From Leptodactylus fallax (taxonomy: Eukaryota; Chordata; Amphibia; Anura; Leptodactylidae), in NCBI GenBank assembly GCA_947044405.1, contig CAMRHE010000463.1, forward strand, positions 788,501 to 852,500: a DNA stretch of 64,000 nt, read 5' to 3'. The notes beneath the pieces are model-generated. The model did no database searches. It saw nothing but the letters and a program-made list of their open reading frames with translations, and was not told the DNA's origin. Position 1 is the stretch's first letter, and the number at the start of each line of letters is the position of its first letter. Below, piece after piece: positions 55,601-64,000 of the stretch. The position numbers were made by a program, and so were the translations under genes.

Positions 55601-58600
55601 ACAGACGTGACTTTCCTCTGTGGTCAGTTACAGACGTGACTTTCCTCTGTGGTCAGTTACAGACGTGACTTTCCTCTGTGGTCAGTTACAGACGTGACTT
55701 TCCTCTGTGGTCAGTTACAGACGTGACTTTCCTCTGTGGTCAGTTACAGACGTGACTTTCCTCTGTGGTCAGACCGTGACTTTCCTCTGTGGTCAGTTAC
55801 AGACGTGACTTTTTCGTCTCTGTGGTCAGTTACAGACTTCCTCTGTGGCGTCAGGACTTTCCTCTGTGGTCAGTTACAGACGTGACTTTCCTCTGTGGTC
55901 AGTTACAGACGTGACTTTCCTCTGTGGTCAGTTACAGACGTGACTTTCCTCTGTGGTCAGTTACAGACGTGACTTTCCTCTGTGGTCAGTTACAGACGTG
56001 ACTTTCCTCTGTGGTCAGTTACAGACGTGACTTTCCTCTGTGGTCAGTTACAGACGTGACTTTCCTCTGTGGTCAGTTACAGACGTGACTTTCCTCTGTG
56101 GTCAGTTACAGACGTGACTTTCCTCTGTGGTCAGTTACAGACGTGACTTTCCTCTGTGGTCAGTTACAGACGTGACTTTCCTCTGTGGTCAGTTACAGAC
56201 GTGACTTTCCTCTGTGGTCAGTTACAGACGTGACTTTCCTCTGTGGTCAGTTACAGACGTGACTTTCCTCTGTGGTCAGTTACAGACGTGACTTTCCTCT
56301 GTGGTCAGTTACAGACGTGACTTTCCTCTGTGGTCAGTTACAGACGTGACTTTCCTCTGTGGTCAGTTACAGACGTGACTTTCCTCTGTGGTCAGTTACA
56401 GACGTGACTTTCCTCTGTGGTCAGTTACAGACGTGACTTTCCTCTGTGGTCAGTTACAGACGTGACTTTCCTCTGTGGTCAGTTACAGACGTGACTTTCC
56501 TCTGTGGTCAGTTACAGACGTGACTTTCCTCTGTGGTCAGTTACAGACGTGACTTTCCTCTGTGGTCAGTTACAGACGTGACTTTCCTCTGTGGTCAGTT
56601 ACAGACGTGACTTTCCTCTGTGGTCAGTTACAGACGTGACTTTCCTCTGTGGTCAGTTACAGACGTGACTTTCCTCTGTGGTCAGTTACAGACGTGACTT
56701 TCCTCTGTGGTCAGTTACAGACGTGACTTTCCTCTGTGGTCAGTTACAGACGTGACTTTCCTCTGTGGTCAGTTACAGACGTGACTTTCCTCTGTGGTCA
56801 GTTACAGACGTGACTTTCCTCTGTGGTCAGTTACAGACGTGACTTTCCTCTGTGGTCAGTTACAGACGTGACTTTCCTCTGTGGTCAGTTACAGACGTGA
56901 CTTTCCTCTGTGGTCAGTTACAGACGTGTCTTTCCTCTGTGGTCAGTTACAGACGTGACTTTCCTCTGTGGTCAGTTACAGACGTGACTTTCCTCTGTGG
57001 TCAGTTACAGCGGCTTCAGACGTGATCTCTGTGGTCAGTTACAGACGTGACTTTCCTCTGTGGTCAGTTACAGACGTGACTTTCCTCTGTGGTCAGTTAC
57101 AGACGTGACTTTCCTCTGTGGTCAGTTACAGACGTGACTTTCCTCTGTGGTCAGTTACAGACGTGACTTTCCTCTGTGGTCAGTTACAGACGTGACTTTC
57201 CTCTGTGGTCAGTTACAGACGTGACTTTCCTCTGTGGTCAGTTACAGACGTGACTTTCCTCTGTGGTCAGTTACAGACGTGACTTTCCTCTGTGGTCAGT
57301 TACAGACGTGACTTTCCTCTGTGGTCAGTTACAGACGTGACTTTCCTCTGTGGTCAGTTACAGACGTGACTTTCCTCTGTGGTCAGTTACAGACGTGACT
57401 TTCCTCTGTGGTCAGTTACAGACGTGACTTTCCTCTGTGGTCAGTTACAGACGTGACTTTCCTCTGTGGTCAGTTACAGACGTGACTTTCCTCTGTGGTC
57501 AGTTACAGACGTGACTTTCCTCTGTGGTCAGTTACAGACGTGACTTTCCTCTGTGGTCAGTTACAGACGTGACTTTCCTCTGTGGTCAGTTACAGACGTG
57601 ACTTTCCTCTGTGGTCAGTTACAGACGTGACTTTCCTCTGTGGTCAGTTACAGACGTGACTTTCCTCTGTGGTCAGTTACAGACGTGACTTTCCTCTGTG
57701 GTCAGTTACAGACGTGACTTTCCTCTGTGGTCAGTTACAGACGTGACTTTCCTCTGTGGTCAGTTACAGACGTGACTTTCCTCTGTGGTCAGTTACAGAC
57801 GTGACTTTCCTCTGTGGTCAGTTACAGACGTGACTTTCCTCTGTGGTCAGTTACAGACGTGACTTTCCTCTGTGGTCAGTTACAGACGTGACTTTCCTCT
57901 GTGGTCAGTTACAGACGTGACTTTCCTCTGTGGTCAGTTACAGACGTGACTTTCCTCTGTGGTCAGTTACAGACGTGACTTTCCTCTGTGGTCAGTTACA
58001 GACGTGACTTTCCTCTGTGGTCAGTTACAGACGTGACTTTCCTCTGTGGTCAGTTACAGACGTGACTTTCCTCTGTGGTCAGTTACAGACGTGACTTTCC
58101 TCTGTGGTCAGTTACAGACGTGACTTTCCTCTGTGGTCAGTTACAGACGTGACTTTCCTCTGTGGTCAGTTACAGACGTGACTTTCCTCTGTGGTCAGTT
58201 ACAGACGTGACTTTCCTCTGTGGTCAGTTACAGACGTGACTTTCCTCTGTGGTCAGTTACAGACGTGACTTTCCTCTGTGGTCAGTTACAGACGTGACTT
58301 TCCTCTGTGGTCAGTTACAGACGTGACTTTCCTCTGTGGTCAGTTACAGACGTGACTTTCCTCTGTGGTCAGTTACAGACGTGACTTTCCTCTGTGGTCA
58401 GTTACAGACGTGACTTTCCTCTGTGGTCAGTTACAGACGTGACTTTCCTCTGTGGTCAGTTACAGACGTGACTTTCCTCTGTGGTCAGTTACAGACGTGA
58501 CTTCTCCTCTGTGGTCAGTTACAGACGTGACTTTCCTCTGTGGTCAGTTACAGACGTGACTTTCCTCTGTGGTCAGTTACAGACGTGACTTTCCTCTGTG

Positions 58601-61600
58601 GTCAGTTACAGACGTGACTTTCCTCTGTGGTCAGTTACAGACGTGACTTTCCTCTGTGGTCAGTTACAGACGTGACTTTCCTCTGTGGTCAGTTACAGAC
58701 GTGACTTTCCTCTGTGGTCAGTTACAGACGTGACTTTCCTCTGTGGTCAGTTACAGACGTGACTTTCCTCTGTGGTCAGTTACAGACGTGACTTTCTTCT
58801 GTGGTCAGTTACAGACGTGACTTTCCTCTGTGGTCAGTTACAGACGTGACTTTCCTCTGTGGTCAGTTACAGACGTGACTTTCCTCTGTGGTCAGTTACA
58901 GACGTGACTTTCCTCTGTGGTCAGTTACAGACGTGACTTTCCTCTGTGGTCAGTTACAGACGTGACTTTCCTCTGTGGTCAGTTACAGACGTGACTTTCC
59001 TCTGTGGTCAGTTACAGACGTGACTTTCCTCTGTGGTCAGTTACAGACGTGACTTTCCTCTGTGGTCAGTTACAGACGTGACTTTCCTCTGTGGTCAGTT
59101 ACAGACGTGACTTTCCTCTGTGGTCAGTTACAGACGTACAGACTTTCCTCTGTGGTCAGTTACAGACGTGACTTTCCTCTGTGGTCAGTTACAGACGTGA
59201 CTTTCCTCTGTGGTCAGTTACAGAGTGACTTTCCTCTGTGGTCAGTTACAGACGTGACTTTCCTCTGTGGTCAGTTACAGACGTGACTTTCCTCTGTGGT
59301 CAGTTACAGACGTGACTTTCCTCTGTGGTCAGTTACAGACGTGACTTTCCTCTGTGGTCAGTTACAGACGTGACTTTCCTCTGTGGTCAGTTACAGACGT
59401 GACTTTCCTCTGTGGTCAGTTACAGACGTGACTTTCCTCTGTGGTCAGTTACAGACGTGACTTTCCTCTGTGGTCAGTTACAGACGTGACTTTCCTCTGT
59501 GGTCAGTTACAGACGTGACTTTCCTCTGTGGTCAGTTACAGACGTGACTTTCCTCTGTGGTCAGTTACAGCTTACCTGTGGTCAGTCAGACGTGACTTTC
59601 CTCTGTGGCAGTACAGGGCCGGTCAGTTACAGACGTGACTTTCCTCTGTGGTCAGTTACAGACGTGACTTTCCTCTGTGGTCAGTTACAGACGTGACTTT
59701 CCTCTGTGGTCAGTTACAGACGTGACTTTCCTCTGTGGTCAGTTACAGACGTGACTTTCCTCTGTGGTCAGTTACAGACCGTGACTGTCTTCTGTGGTCA
59801 GTTACAGACGTGACTTTCCTCTGTGGTCAGTTACAGACGTGACTTTCCTCTGTGGTCAGTTACAGACGTGACTTTCCTCTGTGGTCAGTTACAGACGTGA
59901 CTTTCCTCTGTGGTCAGTTACAGACGTGACTTTCCTCTGTGGTCAGTCAGACGTACAGACTTTCGGCTCTGTGGTCAGTTACAGACGTGACTTTCCTCTG
60001 TGGTCAGTTACAGACGTGACTTTCCTCTGTGGTCAGTTACAGGGACTTCCTCTGTGGCGTACAGACGTGACTTTCCTCTGTGGTCAGTTACAGACGTGAC
60101 TTTCCTCTGTGGTCAGTTACAGACGTGACTTTCCTCTGTGGTCAGTTACAGACGTGACTTTCCTCTGTGGTCAGTTACAGACGTGACTTTCCTCTGTGGT
60201 CAGTTACAGACGTGACTTTCCTCTGTGGTCAGTTACAGACGTGACTTTCCTCTGTGGTCAGTTACAGACGTGACTTTCCTCTGTGGTCAGTTACAGACGT
60301 GACTTTCCTCTGTGGTCAGTTACAGACGTGACTTTCCTCTGTGGTCAGTTACAGACGTGACTTTCCTCTGTGGTCAGTTACAGACGTGACTTTCCTCTGT
60401 GGTCAGTTACAGACGTGACCTTTCCTCTGTGGTCAGTTACAGACGTGTAGACTTTCCTCTGTGGTCAGTTACAGACGTGACTTTCCTCTGTGGTCAGTTA
60501 CAGACGTGACTTTCCTCTGTGGTCAGTTACAGACGTGACTTTCCTCTGTGGTCAGTTACAGACGTGACTTTCCTCTGTGGTCAGTTACAGTACTTCTCTG
60601 TGGTCAGTTACAGGTGACTTTCCTCTGTGGTCAGTTACAGACGTGACTTTCCTCTGTGGTCAGTTACAGACGTGACTTTCCTCTGTGGTCAGTTACAGAC
60701 GTGACTTTCCTCTGTGGTCAGTTACAGACGTGACTTTCCTCTGTGGTCAGTTACAGACGTGACTTTCCTCTGTGGTCAGTTACAGGGACTTTCCTCTGTG
60801 GTCAGTTACAGGCGTGACTTTCCTCTGTGGTCAGTTACAGACGTGACTTTCCTCTGTGGTCAGTTACAGACGTGACTTTCCTCTGTGGTCAGTTACAGAC
60901 GTGACTTTCCTCTGTGGTCAGTTACAGACGTGACTTTCCTCTGTGGTCAGTTACAGACGTGACTTTCCTCTGTGGTCAGTTACAGACGTGACTTTCCTCT
61001 GTGGTCAGTTACAGACGTGACTTTCCTCTGTGGTCAGTTACAGACGTGACTTTCCTCTGTGGTCAGTTACAGACGTGACTTTCCTCTGTGGTCAGTTACA
61101 GACGTGACTTTCCTCTGTGGTCAGTTACAGACGTGACTTTCCTCTGTGGTCAGTTACAGACGTGACTTTCCTCTGTGGTCAGTTACAGACGTGACTTTCC
61201 TCTGTGGTCAGTTACAGACGTGACTTTCCTCTGTGGTCAGTTACAGACGTGACTTTCCTCTGTGGTCAGTTACAGACGTGACTTTCCTCTGTGGTCAGTT
61301 ACAGACGTGACTTTCCTCTGTGGTCAGTTACAGACGTGACTTTCCTCTGTGGTCAGTTACAGACGTGACTTTCCTCTGTGGTCAGTTACAGACGTGACTT
61401 TCCTCTGTGGTCAGTTACAGACGTGACTACAGACGTTCCTCTGTGGTCAGTTACAGACGTGACTTTCCTCTGTGGTCAGTTACAGACGGGACTTTCCTCT
61501 GTGGTCAGTTACAGACGTGACTTTCCTCTGTGGTCAGTTACAGACGTGACTTTCCTCTGTGGTCAGTTACAGACGTGACTTTCCTCTGTGGTCAGTTACA

Positions 61601-64000
61601 GACGTGACTTTCCTCTGTGGTCAGTTACAGACGTGACTTTCCTCTGTGGTCAGTTACAGACGTGACTTTCCTCTGTGGTCAGTTACAGGGACTTTCCTCT
61701 GTGGTCAGTTACAGACGTGACTTTCCTCTGTGGTCAGTTACAGACGTGACTTTCCTCTGTGGTCAGTTACAGACGTGACTTTCCTCTGTGGTCAGTTACA
61801 GACGTGACTTTCCTCTGTGGTCAGTTACAGACGTGACTTTCCTCTGTGGTCAGTTACAGACGTGACTTTCCTCTGTGGTCAGTTACAGACGTGACTTTCC
61901 TCTGTGGTCAGTTACAGACGTGACTTTCCTCTGTGGTCAGTTACAGACGTGACTTTCCTCTGTGGTCAGTTACAGACGTGACTTTCCTCTGTGGTCAGTT
62001 ACAGACGTGACTTTCCTCTGTGGTCAGTTACAGACGTGACTTTCCTCTGTGGTCAGTTACAGACGTGACTTTCCTCTGTGGTCAGTTACAGACGTGACTT
62101 TCCTCTGTGGTCAGTTACAGACGTGACTTTCCTCTGTGGTCAGTTACAGACGTGACTTTCCTCTGTGGTCAGTTACAGACGTGACTTTCCTCTGTGGTCA
62201 GTTACAGACGTGACTTTCCTCTGTGGTCAGTTACAGACGTGACTTTCCTCTGTGGTCAGTTACAGACGTGACTTTCCTCTGTGGTCAGTTACAGACGTGA
62301 CTTTCCTCTGTGGTCAGTTACAGACTGTGACTTTCCTCTGTGGTCAGTTACAGACGTGACTTTCCTCTGTGGTCAGTTACAGACGTGACTTTCCTCTGTG
62401 GTCAGTTACAGACGTGACTTTCCTCTGTGGTCAGTTACAGACGTGACTTTCCTCTGTGGTCAGTTACAGACGTGACTTTCCTCTGTGGTCGCGACTTTCC
62501 TCTGTGGTCAGTTACAGACGTGACTTTCCTCTGTGGTCAGTTACAGACGTGACTTTCCTCTGTGGTCAGTTACAGACGTGACTTTCCTCTGTGGTCAGTT
62601 ACAGACGTGACTTCTCCTCTGTGGTCAGTTACAGACGTGACTTTCCTCTGTGGTCAGTTACAGACGTGACTTCACTCCTCTGTGGTCAGTTACAGACGTG
62701 ACTTTCCTCTGTGGTCAGTTACAGACGTGACTTTCCTCTGTGGTCAGTTACAGACGTGACTTTCCTCTGTGGTCAGTTACAGACGTGACTTTCCTCTGTG
62801 GTCAGTTACAGACCCGTGACTTTCCTCTGTGGTCAGTTACAGACGTGACTTTCCTCTGTGGTCAGTTACAGACGTGACTTTCCTCTGTGGTCAGTTACAG
62901 ACGTGACTTTCCTCTGTGGTCAGTTACAGACGTGACTCTCCTCTGTGGTCAGTTACAGACGTGACTTTCCTCTGTGGTCAGTTACAGACGTGACTCTTCC
63001 TCTGTGGTCAGTTACAGACGTGACTTTCCTCTGTGGTCAGTTACAGACGTGACTTTCCTCTGTGGTCAGTTACAGACGTGACTTTCCTCTGTGGTCAGTT
63101 ACAGACGTGACTTTCCTCTGTGGTCAGTTACAGACGTGACTTTCCTCTGTGGTCAGTTACAGACGTGACTTTCCTGTGGGTTCTGTGGTCAGTTACAGAC
63201 GTGACTTTCCTCTGTGGTCAGTTACAGACGTGACTTTCCTCTGTGGTCAGTTACAGACGTGACTTTCCTCTGTGGTCAGTTACAGACGTGACTTTCCTCT
63301 GTGGTCAGTTACAGACGTGACTTTCCTCTGTGGTCAGTTACAGACGTGACTTTCCTCTGTGGTCAGTTACAGACGTGACTTTCCTCTGTGGTCAGTTACA
63401 GACGTGACTTTCCTCTGTGGTCAGTTACAGACGTGACTTTCCTCTGTGGTCAGTTACAGACGTGACTTTCCTCTGTGGTCAGTTACAGACGTGACTTTCC
63501 TCTGTGGTCAGTTACAGACGTGACTTTCCTCTGTGGTCAGTTACAGACGTGACTTTCCTCTGTGGTCAGTTACAGACGTGACTTTCCTCTGTGGTCAGTT
63601 ACAGACGTGACTTTCCTCTGTGGTCAGTTACAGACGTGACTTTCCTCTGTGGTCAGTTACAGACGTGACTTTCCTCTGTGGTCAGTTACAGCGGCCCGGG
63701 GCAGTTACAGACGTGACTTTCCTCTGTGGTCAGTTACAGACGTGACTTTCCTCTGTGGTCAGTTACAGACGTGACTTTCCTCTGTGGTCAGTTACAGACG
63801 TGACTTTCCTCTGTGGTCAGTTACAGCGGTACCCCTGTGGTCAGTTACAGACGTGACTTTCCTCTGTGGTGCAGTTACAGACGTGACTTTCCTCTGTGGT
63901 CAGTTACAGACGTGACTTCCTCTGTGGTCAGTTACAGACGTAGACTTTCCTCTGTGGTCAGTTACAGACGTGACTTTTCCTCTGTGGTCAGTTACAGACG
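46626..64000. repeat. 29-bp satellite array, about 600 copies, continues past window
   Basis: Unit CAGTTACAGACGTGACTTTC plus CTCTGTGGT. The first 230 bp are diverged (GACATGAC, GATGTGAC forms); after about 46880 units are almost identical for 17 kb, broken only by scattered private indels or scrambled units. The few short open frames inside it occur where such indels delete stops and are not genes. Confidence 0.98.

Overview
The window is vertebrate nuclear DNA. The repeat families (Tc1-like elements, two kinds of Penelope-like retroelement, and short inverted-repeat elements I associate with frogs) point to an anuran amphibian; I cannot name the species. By my coordinates about two thirds of the 64 kb is tandem repeat, and most long open frames are translations of those repeats. 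The only intact protein-coding gene I can support is TRIM3, on the minus strand.

TRIM3 occupies about 2.7-24.4 kb. Eleven coding exons with GT-AG borders join in frame to 2,223 bp (740 residues plus stop), close to the 744 residues I recall for mammalian TRIM3. The order is RING, B-box, coiled coil, filamin-type domain, then six-bladed NHL propeller. A non-coding first exon lies in a small GC-rich promoter near 24.2-24.5 kb. At least seven introns or intron borders contain a different minisatellite. The most striking is a 42-bp unit repeated 43 times without length change at 12.66-14.48 kb. It carries the end of coding exon 2 and the start of the next intron, so it presents 43 consecutive 5' splice sites, all in frame, each preceded by the first two zinc ligands of the B-box.

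Other regions: 1-0.36 kb, Penelope-like reverse transcriptase fragment; 0.45-1.33 and 1.95-2.55 kb, minisatellites; 24.5-25.1 kb, minisatellite upstream of the promoter; 25.9-27.5 kb, a full-length but broken Tc1-like transposon; 27.5-33.8 kb, a 34-bp array containing a 2.6-kb higher-order duplication; 34.7-39.4 kb, a second Tc1-like relic whose transposase codons have been amplified into a 48-bp minisatellite; 39.4-41.1 kb, no gene seen; 41.1-46.3 kb, a 30-bp array interrupted by a Penelope-like element with a 12-bp target duplication, itself split by a small TTA-flanked inverted-repeat element; 46.6 kb to the window end, about 600 copies of a 29-bp satellite.

The non-TRIM3 coding remnants are dead transposable-element genes. 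No tRNA, rRNA, CRISPR array or bacterial-type feature was seen.
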